Below are positions 11,190 through 23,462 of a stretch of 64,000 nt of DNA, in pieces. The notes under the pieces are model-generated. The model saw nothing but the letters and a program-made list of their open reading frames with translations. It did no database searches and was not told where the DNA came from. A program made the position numbers and the translations under genes. The DNA is from Bretschneidera sinensis (Eukaryota > Streptophyta > Magnoliopsida > Brassicales > Akaniaceae). Location of the stretch: the NCBI GenBank assembly GCA_023935145.1, contig CM043700.1, forward strand, positions 98,808,400-98,872,399, read 5' to 3'. How positions within the stretch are numbered: the stretch's first letter is position 1; every line of letters begins with the position of its first letter.

Positions 11190-12581
11190 TGTCCCAGGCT
11201 GATAAGGGCTTCAATTTGTTCTTTCAAAGCATGACAATCTTCGTTATCATGGCCGTAATTTCTGTGGAAACGGCACTATTGTCTTTGATCTCCGCCGAGG
11301 GACTGTGTCCTAGGCGACCACTAGAGGACTGACTTATCTTGAAACTGCATGAGGACATGAGTCCTAGATGCATTAAGGGGAGTGAAATTGTCGAACTGGG
11401 GGTGGGGCTTGTACCTGTTGTCTTGGTAGGGTCTCTTAGTCGCTCCTCTCTGTGGATCGACGTCCTTTCTCTTCTTTTCCGTTTCCCCTTCCCTTTCCCT
11501 CCTGAATGCTTGATCATCCTCTGCCAGTATGTACTTCTCTGCTCGGGCTAAGACCTCGTTCATGTCCTTGGGCGAATGCCTGGTGAGCTTGGAGCTGAAG
11601 ATCTTGGACCTCAGCCCATTTTTGAATGCCATCGTTTGAACATTTAGGTCGAGGTTATGGATTTCCCAGGCTGCCGAGTTGAACCTAGATATGTAGGCTT
11701 GAAGCCTCTCTCCTCGATGTTGAATAATGTTGAACAAGCTTTTTGAGGACTTCTTTGGTCCCTTGCTGTTGAGGAAGTGCGAAGCAAAGACATAACTGAG
11801 TTCTTTGAAATTGCTAATGCTTCCCTGCCTCAGGCGCGAATACCAGGTGCCTGCAGCCTTCTCAAGGGTCAAGGGGAAGGCACGACACATGATGGGGTCG
11901 GAGTGTCGATGCAGCATCATAGTCGTCTTGTAGTGTTGCAAATGGTCCAGGGGGTCTCCTGAACCGTCATACATTTTGACCTGTGGCATTCTGAAGTTGA
12001 GGGGGAGCGGGGTCTCGAGGACAACTTCCGTAAATGGGGGATCTTGGATGCTAAGCTCGTCCAAGACATTGAGATTCTTGTGTTTTAAGGCCGTCTATTT
12101 TTTCTTCCATTTCCTCGAACCGTCTGTCTAAGTTGAAGTTGCTTTTCGACGAGGAGCTCTCCTTAGACCTGCTGCCACGCAGCCAAGGCTCGGTAGGGGG
12201 CTGGTTTTAGGTAGGATCATCTCTGTCAGATGACTTTACTTGCTCCAGAGCTTGGTGGCGATAAAGGAAAGGTTGTTGGCCTCCGCCTCGGACTTGGGCT
12301 TCCAAATTGGCTATCATCCGGGAGAGTTCTTGAAATTGTGCTTGAGTTACAGGGGCTTGGGGATTCATAGTCGTTTCCTTGTAATCAAGAGAGTTGGTTC
12401 TGGAGAGGTGAGGGCGTTACTCTCTGACGGGGGGCTGTCTGCTTGACCTAGGGGTTGCATATTCGGGGATTGCAGGGAACCTGGATCCAGATTGTTAGCT
12501 GCGGGCACTGCCCCGGATAGGAGCAGAGCAGGCTGTTGGGGCTTCCTTGTCGGTCATTCTCATACTGTTTCTAGGTGGCAT
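11190..12581 (-). pseudogene. Tat element gag
   Basis: The likely start is the ATG at 12579-12581 (MPPRNSMRMTDKEAP). The capsid-type domain is open at 11321-12064: RMPQVKMYDGSGDP, FPLTLEKAAGTWYSRLRQGS, YISRFNSAAWEIHNLD. A nucleocapsid-like CRFHRNYGHDNEDC knuckle follows in another frame near 11240-11280. Stops before 12064 and a frameshift near 11321 break the gene. Gag would form the virus-like particle. Confidence 0.85.
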
Positions 12582-12659
12582 CGTAACAGATGAGTTCTTT
12601 TGTACTTCTTGGCCTTTGTTGTAGCGAGAGATTGTGGTTTCCCATAGACAGTGTCAATC

Positions 12660-13248
12660 TGTTGATGCCAAAAAATTTGTTACTACTGACGTGGCCGGGG
12701 TGCTGATGTGGCTTGGGCCCTGCACAGGTAATAGGGAAGAACTAAAGGCCCTCGGAAGGAAGGGAGGGGGAGACCTCCGAGGGCGCTACGAAGCTTAAGT
12801 TAGAACGAAAGCTTAAAAAGAGGCAAGGCTGAGAGTTAAATCTAAAAGAGCTTAGGTGTAAGTAGATTAAGTCTGAATGAATTATGAAGTCCATGCCTCA
12901 GCTTATTTATAGCCTTCTGAACAGGTATTGCCCGCGTCTCGTTAGTGTGAAGGCATTGATTGCACGATCAGGGGACGGCGTGTCGCAGGGGGGCTGCAAG
13001 GCGGCGCGTCGTAGGGTGGTTGCATGGCTGCGTGTGTAGGTGGCTGCAGGGCGGCGTGTCGTAGGGTGGCGTAGAGTGGCTGCAGGGCGGCACGTCGTAG
13101 GGCGGCAGGTTATAGAGGGAGCCCAGATGTAGGTTTATTGGGCCAGAGTGTTATGGGCTACATCTGGACCGGAGTGTCACGGGCCAGAGTATTATGGGCC
13201 AGAGTGTTATAGGTTACATCTGGGCCGGAGTGTTTATTGGCTACATCA
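12660..13248 (-). repeat. 5' LTR of the Tat element
   Basis: 589 bp, the partner of 2407-2914. It is longer mainly because of extra copies of short subrepeats (GTAGGGTGGC-type near 13010-13085 and GGGCCAGAGTGTTAT-type near 13140-13240). The AATAC target duplication follows at 13249-13253. Confidence 0.9.
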
Positions 13249-13253
13249 AATAC

Positions 13254-14321
13254 AAACCGATAAACTCATGGAGTATTTTTGCTAGGATAGAATTTTGTGG
13301 CTAAACAAAAGAAAATTCAGCCTATTATTTTGGTGGCCATGTGAGATCATTATAAGGACCATTATATATGCTTTATGTTTTATATGGTTGTGTTCTTTTG
13401 GATGAATCATAGTTGAAGGCAGCTGGAAGAGTGCCTAAAAATTATCCTTCTCTTAATATCTTTTTTTTCATCATTGGTATGTTTCAAACTAGGTTTGGCA
13501 GCAGTTTAAGTCAATTTTGAATCCTTACAACAAAATTATAAACTAGCTAGATCAGATGGGTCTTTAATTATCTTAGTTCCACCAAAGCTTTAGCTAGCGA
13601 TGAGGTTTTGCTTTTTTCGTCATAGATATATGTTTGATTACGAATCTTTTGTTGTCATAAATATATGTTTGAGTACGAATCTTTTGTTGTAATGGAGTGT
13701 GACAGACCTTACTTTTATTATAATTTGACATGAATTAATCGTTATTGGTAGGAAATCATTAAACAGTTTATATGGTAAAAAATAAATTATACTTTTTACT
13801 AAATTTTTTTATATTGATGGAGAGGTACATTAAATCGAGATCTCCTATATAAAATTTCTGAAAATAACCACTAAATTAAAAAATTTGAATTGATTATGAT
13901 GTTTTATACATGCACATTTTTTTTTGCTAAATATATATACATATAAATACATAATTAGATGTATTTTTTTTGTTAATCAAGCCTACCATTCAAAACACTA
14001 TCAGTAAGTAAAATGGTAGCCCTGTCAAGTCAAGCTGGCCTGGTGGATACTATAAGGTTTCCAAGTCCATGCAATGAGCAAGAAATTTAAACGCCCAGGC
14101 CGTGCATAACGCTTAAAAGAGCTTTAACCATAAGCACGAAGAAGCCCTATTGACTTGATATCATCTACATTCTACTTTGGAACCTTAGCTTCCTTTTTAT
14201 TCCTTTAACTTTGAAAGCAAGGTGTCAAAGACAGCACAAAAGTCTGGTCCAGCTGCATGAATCGCGCGCCAATTTTTTCTTTTGGTTCATTAATGATCAT
14301 TTACAAAGAAACAACCGCTCT
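13254..14321. other. AT-rich intergenic DNA
   Basis: No gene supported. Contains a 35-bp tandem duplication at 13619-13688, two near-identical copies with the core ATATATGTTTGA and ending ACGAATCTTTTGTT. Confidence 0.6.
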
Positions 14322-15492
14322 CATCCTTTTTTCCATTTTAAAATAATATTTTTTAATTAAAAATATATATCTATTTAAAAAATCAAATATTGAAATTTAC
14401 ATAAGATAATTTGATAAGTAAGTAAAATCATTGAATTAAATATTTTATTTTTAAAGTTTTTTTTTACAATATGAAAACAATTATGAGTTGAAAAAACATA
14501 TCATAGATATTATTAGAAAGCTCTCGTCAAAAGTTATCAAATGAGACCCATAAATGTCACATTCCGTCTAAAAAATATTATTTTTTTTCAAAAATGCCCT
14601 CATTTTGTTGAAAGGATATTCTAATAAGATTTTTTTTCATTGTTTCATTGTTTATATAAAATAAAATTTACTTTTAATTTTTTAATGATGAATTAACATT
14701 TGAAAAATTAATGACTAAAATTTAACCACATACACTAAACCATTAAAAAAATCACAATGAATTACAAATTTCTTTATTATTTTTAATATTTTAACATTAT
14801 GCTTAATTTCGCACTATTAAAACCAAATTATTTTAAAAATAATAAAATTTTAAAATTCATTAAATTATTGTATTGTAGATAATAATAATTAAAATAGCTC
14901 CATATGCCACAACGTTTCTCTTATCTAAATTAGTATTTAATTTTTTTTAATAGTTGGATTATGATGATATATGAAGTGATTGTGTCAATTTATTATCTTT
15001 TAAATTATACAATTGCTTATTGCACTTTTTAACATATAAAAAAACTAAGAAAACATCGACATTTCTTTATGTGATAGATGTATCACTGGTTTTTTTTCTT
15101 TCAAATAACAATTGTTAATTCAACATTCACAAATTAAAAGCAAATTTCATATTGTGTAAACAATGAAAAAAAATCTTATGAGAATATTTTTTATTACGTC
15201 AACAAAGTGAGGGTATTTTTCAAAAAATAAAATTTTTTCGATAGAAAGTAATGGGTCTGATTTGACAGCTCTTGGCAAGAGTTTTCCAACGAAACCTATG
15301 ATGTGTTTTTTTGACTCACGGTTATCCCGATATCACCAAAAAACTTTAAGAATGAAAAAAATTAGTTCAATGATTTTGTTCGTTTACCAAATTATCTTTC
15401 TACTTGGGTAAGGCCTTTGATTTTTTAAATGGTAATGTGTCATTTTTTCATTAAAAAAATAATATGTCATTTTAAAAGAGGGAAAATGATGG
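14322..15492. mobile_element. Non-autonomous DNA element with long terminal inverted repeats
   Basis: Left arm (about 14322-14720) and right arm (about 15105-15492) are imperfect reverse complements over ~380 bp. Matching blocks include CATC[N]TTTT...TTTTAAAAT at the ends, AAAATCATTGAA, GACCCAT, CCCTCA[T/C]TTTGTTGA and AAGATTTTTTTTCATTGTTT. About 380 bp of AT-rich DNA without coding capacity separate the arms. Such long inverted arms are typical of Mutator-like elements. No clear 9-bp target duplication was found, so ends and superfamily are uncertain. Confidence 0.6.
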
Positions 15493-16791
15493 AAGCTAGA
15501 CTTATGGGAATACTATAAAAAAATATTCTTTATAATTAGGGTGAAACTGAGTCAAACAGCTCAGTTTACTTAGATGTTCGGTTTGAAAAATTTGGTTCGA
15601 AACTTGATTAAATCGAGATCGGGCAATGTCAAACTCGACTCATTAAGCTCGTGAGTCAGCTCGATTTAATTAATAAATTAAATAAATTAAATAAATATTA
15701 TATATACTATATTTATTTAATATATATTATAAAAATATTTATTTATTTATTTATTTTAAAAAATATGTATATTTATTATTTTATTTCAAAAACTCGGTTT
15801 GAACTCGAGTCTAAATTTCACCTTACAAGTCGAGTTCAAATTCAATTTCAAAACATTTTGTTATAGTTCAATTGAATCTTCTGTTCAGATCTATTCATTA
15901 AATTTAGTGAAAGATAATGTACGAATTTGATCAGAAAACCCAATTAAACTAAAACAAAACGCGCAAGAGAGTAATTTGATGCACACTAAAAAACTAAAGA
16001 TCAAATAAAAATAACGATAAAAACTTTAAAAGTAAATTTATATTTTTTTATTTTCAAAGTGATAAGCATATTCTGTAACTGGTAAAAGTAAATATGTTCA
16101 GCAGTTGGTAAATATTGTGTTGCTAAAATAAAATTGTTAAAAATATAGCGTTTATTTATTTGTTCGAAAATCTTCTTTTTAAATATTCAGACTAGTTTAA
16201 TAATCTCGAAAACCAAAACACTTCGAAAAGTCAGGTCAAAAGGTAGTGAAATACAAATAGAGCTAGCTATTTAGGTCCAAGTCTATGCAAGACAAGAAAA
16301 AGCCTGTAGACTTATGCTTAATAATGTTATATTATAGGCCACCTTCGTTCATTTTAAGAAAAAATAAATAAATTTATTTATGAGATTTTAATGTTGTGTC
16401 TAAGTGTTCATTTATTTAAATTTTTTTGTTTGATTTAATTAATTTTTTTTTTATCTAGATTCATCAATTAAGATTAGTATAAGATAATGAAAGATAATGG
16501 CATATAATGCAAAATATGCAATTGGGTTAAAACAAACGATTGGGAATAAATAGACATTCAAAAAAAATTGATGATCAAATAGACAAAATCTTGAAAGTAA
16601 ATTTATTTTTTATCCCTTATCTTTGACTATAAAACAAATGAAATAAAATAAAATATAGTAAGCTTTCTTTAAATTCTATATAGTTTTAAGTTCCATTCAA
16701 AATATAAAAGATTTGGAAATAAAAAAGATTTGATAAGACATAAAGGATTGTTCATTACAGATTACTATGTAAGTCAGCAATTGACATTTGA
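15493..16791. other. AT-rich intergenic DNA
   Basis: No gene seen. Between 15590 and 15850 short GAACTCGA/TCGAGTTC-like words recur in both orientations around an AT-rich centre, possibly a decayed inverted-repeat element. The rest is unclassified. Confidence 0.5.
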
Positions 16792-16863
16792 GCCGCTATT
16801 GCTCAGTGGTAGAGCGTCAGTCTTGTAAACTGAAGGTCTGTAGTTTGATCCTGCATGGGGGCA
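16792..16863 (+). tRNA. trnT-UGU: tRNA-Thr (anticodon UGU), slightly degenerate
   Basis: A 72-nt cloverleaf folds: acceptor GCCGCTA/TGGGGGC, D-stem GCTC/GAGC, anticodon stem TCAGT/ACTGA with loop CTTGTAA (anticodon TGT), variable AGGTC, T-stem TGTAG/CTGCA. There is no CCA in the gene and a T-run follows (16864-16868) that would stop RNA polymerase III, so it is nuclear-type. Weak points are one G-G mismatch in the acceptor stem, T instead of C in the conserved TTC of the T-loop (TTTGATC), and TTGCTC instead of TAGCTC in the A box. It may be a recent pseudogene. Confidence 0.75.
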
Positions 16864-17560
16864 TTTTTGTTTTTTCATTTTGCCCAAAAAACAATTGGGC
16901 TAATTCTTTTAATCCTCACCCAATTTGAAGAAGGCTTTCGGATTTCCTTGTTGGGTTACTTTAATTAATTTTGGGCCAGTTTTTCAAATTTTTCCCAATT
17001 TCGTTTCGCTTCATTTAGGGGTGGTATGGGCTGTGTCATGCTGGCCCACTATCCGCACAAGATGGTCCATTGCCCATACAAGATGGCCCACTATGCTTTC
17101 GTGTCATGTTGTACCAAAATTTTTAAGAATATAGGCCCGACAAAACCCAAGGCCCCATGGCTATTCGGCTGTATCGTGTCGTGCTGGCCCATGGGGCATT
17201 TTTGGTTTTTCATTTTGCCCAAAAAACAATCAGGCTAATTCTTTTAATCCTCATCCAATTTGAAGTAGGCTTTCAACTTTAATTAAATTTTGGGCTAGTT
17301 TTTCAATTTTTGCCCAATTTCGATTGGCTTCATTTTGGGGTGGTAATGAGACATGTCGTGTTGACCCACTGTCCACACAAGATGGTTCATTGCCCACACA
17401 AGACGACTCACAGTGTTTTTGTGCCATGCTGACCCACGACCAATATAAGGCGGTCTACTGTGCCACGTTGTACCAAAATTTTAAGAATGTAGGCTCGACA
17501 TGGCCCAAGGCCCGTATGACTATTTGGTTGTGTCGTGTCGTGCTGACCTATGGGTCTTAT
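16857..17560. repeat. Two-copy tandem repeat adjoining the tRNA
   Basis: Units at about 16857-17189 and 17190-17560 are diverged direct copies. Both begin with GGGGCATTTTTG, then CATTTTGCCCAAAAAACAAT, later TTTCAA[A]TTTTTxCCCAATTTCG and TTGTACCAAAATTTT. GGCCCA- and CGTGTCGTGCTG-type words occur throughout. The first unit begins inside the tRNA acceptor end. Origin unknown. Confidence 0.75.
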
Positions 17561-19340
17561 AAGTATATATTGATTTTTTTTTGTTGAAAATAGTATTAAA
17601 AAAAGACTAATAAATATTGTATTGAATGTTTATAATTGTATAGAAAAACAATCATTTTATTGAATGTTTCAATAGTCTCTTACTGGTAAAACTGTAAAAG
17701 AGGGAATTTTAGCCTGGAAAATCTGGATTCTCTATATCAAGGTGAAATCCAGACCAAGTAATTGGAAAGAAATTGTATTAGCTGGGAAATCTGAAGATGA
17801 AATAATGGTGGGCTATAAAATTAGGCATAATTTGGCCCATGCCATAGCCAACCGGACTCTTGGAAAATTTGTCCGAGATTTTGGGTAATTGGCCTGAACC
17901 TGGATTGAGCTCAAAGTGAACATCAAAACACAAAAGTAGCTCGCCATAGTCTTACCAAAATTTCCAATTGGAATCACTATCTGAGTCAAAATTAAACTCT
18001 AGCAGAACACATTCAAGCACATGCTCAGGAGCTCGATTGAACCATTTGAACCAAAATTTTGTTACAATGATGTATTTATTCTAGTGGGTTGTTAACGTTT
18101 GTCTTCTTAACCAAGAGTGTTGGGTTGGAGTTTTCTTTGGCTGAACTATGTTTTACTAGATGATTTTGTTGGACCAACAGTAGTGCTTGATTCAAGTTTG
18201 AATGTCCATGCAATGTTGAATTACAGAGATGTCATCCTTTTTAAAACGTTCTATTGAAAAAGTATATATAAATAATACTTTTAATTTTGGGTGAACTTGG
18301 ATTGATTTGAGTTGATTTAGTCTAAAATTTTAATCCAATCAAATCATATTGGGTTGTAGAAATATCTATCCAAGCCAACCCATAAAGCTATCTAATCTCA
18401 TTTCAATCCAACTCATTTGAATTTGAGTCATTAGTTTAATATTTTTTTTCATTTAAAAATTAATCCTATATTACATAAGAAAAAATACATTTTATTACAA
18501 AAATTCATCATCCATCATATTCAAAATCAAATACATACAAAAATTCATTAAATATTATAAATCCATTACTTATAAAGTTTTTTAAATCACATGCAAAGTT
18601 CAATTAGAATCATTAAGTATTATAAATCCATACTTATATAAGTACTTTAAATTGTATACAAAGTTCAATCAAATATTGATTTAATACAAAACCATACAAA
18701 ATTAAATAAATGCTACTAGATTTTGGAGATTTTTGATGAATCAAATTCTTCAAGCTTCAACACCATTATAGCACAAAATATTATTATAGTGTGTGTGTGT
18801 GTATATATATATAAAATGATCAGATTAGTAATTTAGATCGAGTTGAAAATTTTTAAATCCATAACCCAACACAACAAGTTCTCCAATTTCTATATTCAAA
18901 TTCAATTCAATTTTTAAAAAGCAACCTTGTTAACTAGTGCTTGAGTGAGCATATTAAAAAATAAAGGAATTTTATTTATAAAAAAATAATAGAGAAAGAA
19001 AAGATTTAGAGAAGAAATTTTCTGAACTTGTTATTTTAAGTGTCTAACCTAAAATAAAAAATACATGTTAGTGATTCGATTAATTAACATATGAATTAAT
19101 TAACATTAATCTTATTCATTTGTCAAAACTTTCACATGATTGACATGTTATAGTATAAACTTAAAAGTGACATTAAGTGTGAAATTTAGAACTCAGATCA
19201 TGTAGTATCATATATTAGAAATAGTAAATAATATATGGTAATCATTACAACAAACACAATTTGTCTCAAGCCGCATTATAGCAACAGATACTGCTACTAG
19301 TTATTCTTAATATCACAGCAAACTAAGGAAACTCAACAGC
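17561..19340. other. AT-rich intergenic DNA
   Basis: No gene supported. A GT/TA compound microsatellite lies at 18790-18813. Diverged words similar to TGGATTGATTTGAGTTGATT recur around 18290-18430 in both orientations. Confidence 0.55.
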
Positions 19341-21875
19341 TTAATCTTTGCAGCAGCAGTACATGATGTATTTCTCCATAGCACAGCCACATTCCGCGCA
19401 AACCACCTTCTCAAGGATACCCCCAGTAGTCCCTGGAAGAATCAGACGGTTTCAGTGATGGGGATTGGGGAGTATGAAGCTCATAGAGATGATCATCGAT
19501 TGAAGGGACAAATCCCTTCTCCTTCCATAAGGTTTAATCATTGAAACACTTCAAAATGGTGTCCCCTTTAGCTTTAGCTATCTGAGTTGATCCTTGGCAG
19601 ATCACAACCCACCCTTGATCACTACCATCGAAGCTGAGCATTGTCATGATCTCTTGCATAATGGATCGTTTTAGACATTCTTCCCATGCTGAGTTTTTGA
19701 GTGCCACATGCTCTCTAGCCTTACCCAGAAGAACCAAATCAAGGTGAGGTCTGGTAATTTGTGGCTAAGCTTTTCCACTTGAATGAATGCACTGTTTCTT
19801 CTAACTTCCTCTCTTGGGTTACTTTTCCCCATGTAAAGCATCTCTAATTTGATTTTTGCAGCTTGTGCAGTCACTGTGAATTTCCTGATCCATTCTATGT
19901 CGTCTCTTCCATACAAGCAGATGCATGTGTTCGATTCTGTTACCTGCAAAAATTTCAGATTTACCCAAATAAAGCTTTGTATCTAATAAACCAAGTTGAC
20001 ATCATAGAATTATTAAGAGATAGAAATGTAGTTAATTGGGATAAGATAAGGCTTTGTTGAGTTGAGAGTAATATGTTTGGATCCAGGGAATGAGAGGTGA
20101 AGAATACACTTTCAAACTCTCTCATTTCCCTTCCTTTCAAACTCTCAAACAAAGTGAATATGGTTACTTTGTGGTTGAAAGTTTGAAGGGAAAGAGATTA
20201 AAAAGAAATTTTTTTTGGTGTGTGTGTGGGGGGGGGGGGGGGGGTGTAAAGGATGGTAAATTAATAAGTTTCAATCTCCACTCCTCTCATACCGAGAATG
20301 AAAAATTGGAGTTTGGAAGGGATTTAAGAGGATTAAATCCCTTCCCATCCCCTCCCTCCCTCTTTTAAAACAGTCCTAGAAGAGGTTATAATACACAATT
20401 CTCCCTTCTCCCTCCCCTCCTGTCTCTTCTGTCCCAAATTACACATTGTGAGTTTTGAAGGGATTTGGAGAGATAAAAGTACCTCTCCAAATCCTCTCAT
20501 TTCCATTGAAAAACTCTCAAACAATGAGGTAAATGCATGCCTCATTTCCTCTCCCCTCATTCTCCTCAATACAGAAGGAGTAAATGTTAGTGTACCTAAT
20601 TGAAGATTGCTGGTTCAATGGAATCTGCCAATAGCTCTATCCTCCAGGTTTCTTCTTTCCAGAGAGCTTCCTCTCTAGTACGTGTGAAAGGGTATGCTAG
20701 GCTTCCCCAAATCTACATCATGTGGATGGCATTATCATTCACAACTTTGCCTTGTGGGTCTAGTACCACAAGCAAAGGCCTCTTGTTGAAGTGCCACTCT
20801 TCTTTGATGTACTTGATGATCGTAGGATCAATCATTGAAGGGTGATGCACTGACTACCATGGCATCATTGTCTGCAGAGTTTCGAACTGCTTTTGCCTTT
20901 CTTCGCTCCACGGCGCTGATCTGTCCACCACAGGGAGCCAGACTACCTCATACTGACTCTTTGGCCTATTGAATTATGTCACGCTTCTTGATACATTTGT
21001 TCAAGAATCACTAGCTCTTCGTGCGAGAGGTCCAAGTCTGAAACTAATAGCAGAACAAGTTGCCTTCTCAGCAGATTAATAGGAACCTGTTTTCATCATA
21101 AAAAAGGCCAAGGTCAAGTGCAAGCAGTAGAATTTTTTGTTATAGGTTTTTAAGTGATAGTTAATAGTTAGATTCTTGTGGAACTCTTTGTTTAGTTCTG
21201 ATCAAGAGTGGTTATGATGTGAAAAAATGAGCTAGATTTTTATTCAGGAATCAACAGAAGCATTTCTTCCCTCAATTTATAACATTTTATCAACAATATT
21301 TTAAAGTTAATTGCAGACATCTCACCTCAAAGTTGAAATAAAATTTATCAACTTAAGGCAATTAAAAAGTTGGGTTTCCTAATTGATGTCTGTCTGAATT
21401 ATAATCAGAATTTGTTCAGAGAAAGAAAAGAGAGGGAAATAAGCAAACCTTTTCCTGGCAACTGAGCATCGCTGGCATAAATCAAAGCCTTAAGAATCTT
21501 CATGTTATCAATATGAGGTGCGTTGAAGATGTGCACAAGCGCTTGATAAGCATCAATATGTTCTCTCAACTGCACCACACAAAGATCAATAATCATTCAA
21601 ATATTGTAATGAGCTCAGTCATTTCTCCATATCATGATCCATTCCATTATTGTCATAATTCACGACATTTGTAGTTAAAAAGTTATTAGGACTTATTATT
21701 ACCTATTATTTGATGAATACGAGTGAGCTCCGTCATAAGATGTGCATGTATCCTGCTGAGCTTGTGTGCTAAGCTTAATAGCTCCCAAGTTTCTTGTATT
21801 GATGTTATGTACCTGAAATCAATCCAAGAAATGCAAGAATACCCATTTAAAAGTCATTTGCTAATTAAAATCTGA
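19341..21875 (-). pseudogene. Sieve element occlusion (SEO/P-protein) pseudogene, 5' end lost
   Basis: Four minus-strand exons match the C-terminal two thirds of SEO proteins, the phloem P-protein filaments that plug wounded sieve tubes. Exon 21812-21722: ITSIQETWELLSLAHKLS. Exon 21570-21455: HIDAYQALVHIFNAPHIDN. Exon about 21091-20598: RRQLVLLL, SAPWSEERQKQF, EEWHFNKRPLLVVLDPQGKV, IWGSLAYPFT. Exon 19943-19341: CICLYGRDDIEWIRKFT, IWFFWVRLESMWHSK, LSFDGSDQGW and the Cys-rich end CAECGCAMEKYIMYCCC. Damage: two Trp codons now TAG (after TMMP and after AIHMM), Cys to TGA before NRLILPG, a TAA after CFND, frameshifts near 19680 and 19450, and a lost splice donor at 21455. The copia F LTR at 21876 marks where upstream exons end. 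Confidence 0.9.
20060..20540. mobile_element. Possible MITE in SEO intron, with 17-nt G run
   Basis: Left end TATGTTTGGATCCAGGG...AATGAGAGG and the right end (reverse strand CATTGTTTGAGAG...AATGAGAGG) are imperfect inverted copies bordering an intron insertion. An inner CTCTCAAACAAAG repeats the motif. At 20228-20244 there are 17 consecutive G. No coding capacity. Ends are tentative. Confidence 0.4.
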
Positions 21876-22611
21876 TGTAGACCGTGGTTCAATTCTTCTG
21901 AATTGGGAAGCGAAAGTGAAATAATTTAATTGAGAAGGAAGATGTGAACAATTTGAGATCTGTCAATCAAACGAATAATGAAAATAAACAGAAAGAAAAT
22001 AATAAAACACAATATACCTAGGTTCACCATAGAATAAGGTTACGTCCTGCAAGAACAACATAAGAGGATGTTTTCCTAATGCTAATAGAAAAAGAACAAC
22101 ACAAAAAACTGCTTCTACTTCTATTAGAATATGCAACAATCCAATAGGAAATTACTACTACTCCTATTAGAATAAGCAATTATAAAATAGAAACAACTTT
22201 TCTTAAACCAATTAGAAGTTATCATTGTGAAGAATTGAGCCAAAATCTCAAGAAGACAAGATTTACTCAGGTTCACCACAGAATAGGGCTACGTCCTGCC
22301 AGAATTTTCTTATTATCAACCTCACAAATATCTCGTTACAATGTATGCTCAGTACATAAAGAGTATTTATAAGCAACTTAAGATGTCCTAATTAGGTTCT
22401 AATTAGGATTTCCGTCCTGTTGCAGAACTACGACTATTTATGGGCCCAAGCTCAAACCACCAAGCAAAAAACCAGACTCAACTCATGTACAAGCCTTGAA
22501 AGTTTCGGGGGTGCTGTCCCCTAACCCCTGTCCGCTCTCCTAGGAGCGGGACCCCGTGTTCGTCCGGGGTTCTACAGATCTGGTCCCGTTAAGTATGCAC
22601 TAACTCTAACA
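21876..22611 (-). repeat. 3' LTR of copia element F
   Basis: 736 bp, reading TGTTAGAGTTAG...GGTCTACA on the minus strand. The polypurine tract AAGTGGGAGAT lies just upstream at 22612-22622 (minus). A 35-bp segment is present twice (22021-22055 and 22270-22304; shared core ACGTCCTGC), so the LTR carries an internal duplication. It interrupts the SEO relic at 21875/21876. Confidence 0.85.
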
Positions 22612-22974
22612 ATCTCCCACTTGGTAAATACTTCACACACATGGAAAAATTCCCAAGACTCTGTTTCTTCAAGTCTATCTCAGTAGCACACCACTCAAAC
22701 TTTGCTAGACTAACTGCCTTAGTCAAGAAATCTGCGTTGTTCACTGCTGTATCGACTTTCTCCAAGATTATCACATTTCCTTCAATCATTTCCCAGATGA
22801 AGTGATATTGGATTTCAATGTGCTTCGTCCATGAATGAAATGCAAGATTCTTTGCTAAGAAGATAACACCTTGATTGTCACATTTCACCTTCATTGCTTC
22901 TTGTTTAAACCCAAGCTCAGCACACAACCTTTGAAGCCAAACCGCTTCCTTTCCAGCATGAGTTGTTGCCATAT
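22612..22974 (-). pseudogene. Copia element F RNase H, 3' remnant
   Basis: The minus-strand frame (open to the TAA at 22589) has GKEAVWLQRLCAELGF, VKCDNQGVIFLAKN, WTKHIEIQYHFIWEMIE and NNADFLTKAV: the C-terminal RNase H blocks of Ty1/copia pol, Tork-like in style. The reading frame itself is intact. It is cut at 22974 by the 5' LTR of chromovirus G; the rest of F should lie beyond the right end of the window. Confidence 0.88.
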
Positions 22975-23428
22975 TGTAATACCCGTGCTCTTAGAGTATG
23001 AGTAAAGAAGAAATTTGATAATTATGACATGAAATTAAAATAATATACATGTGAAAGATTTATTATTGAATAAAATAATTCTTTTGAAAATGAAAAAAAA
23101 AACTGGACGCGTGGGGGCGTAGTTACAAAGAAAAAAGAAAACAAAAAAAAGAAGAAAAAAAGAAGAAGACGAAACATCCAAGTAAGAAGAAGGAAAAGAA
23201 AAGAAAAGATAAAAAATAAAAAAAGAAATATCCAGGGGGGGTGATAAGAAGAAGGAAAATAAAAAAAATAAAAAAATAAAAAAAGAAGTGTCTAGGGGCA
23301 TTAAGAAAGAAAAAAAAAACGTGGACAACACTTAGAGTCTAGGTGTTGTCACAAAGGCATGCAATTTCTTGCATGTGAAACAATTGTCAAGTTTCCTATG
23401 AAACAATAGGAACAGAGACATGCAACGG

Positions 23429-23460
<32 letters not shown>

Positions 23461-23462
23461 TA

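Larger units (their letters stand above)
2407..13248 (-). mobile_element. Tat-type Ty3/gypsy LTR retrotransposon, complete but inactive
   Basis: A 10.84-kb element read on the minus strand. The order is 5' LTR (right), gag, protease, RT, two RNase H domains, integrase, a long non-coding 3' region with antisense gene, and 3' LTR (left). It is flanked by the direct repeat AATAC at 2402-2406 and 13249-13253, showing a simple insertion. Clade assignment rests on the Tat-style gag motif (RMPQVKMYDGSGDPLDHLQ), the second RNase H and the extra antisense gene between pol and the 3' LTR. All coding regions carry stops or frameshifts, and RT, protease and integrase each have a changed catalytic site. 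No convincing primer-binding site was recognised next to the 5' LTR. Confidence 0.92.

Noticed and set aside
16925..17587. Overlapping plus frames of 69-87 codons
   Set aside because: Both tandem repeat units produce unrelated peptides in different frames, so there is no coding conservation.
23035..23331. Phe/Ser-rich 98-codon minus frame (and similar at 44099-44525)
   Set aside because: Reverse strand of the purine-rich LTR tract; low complexity.
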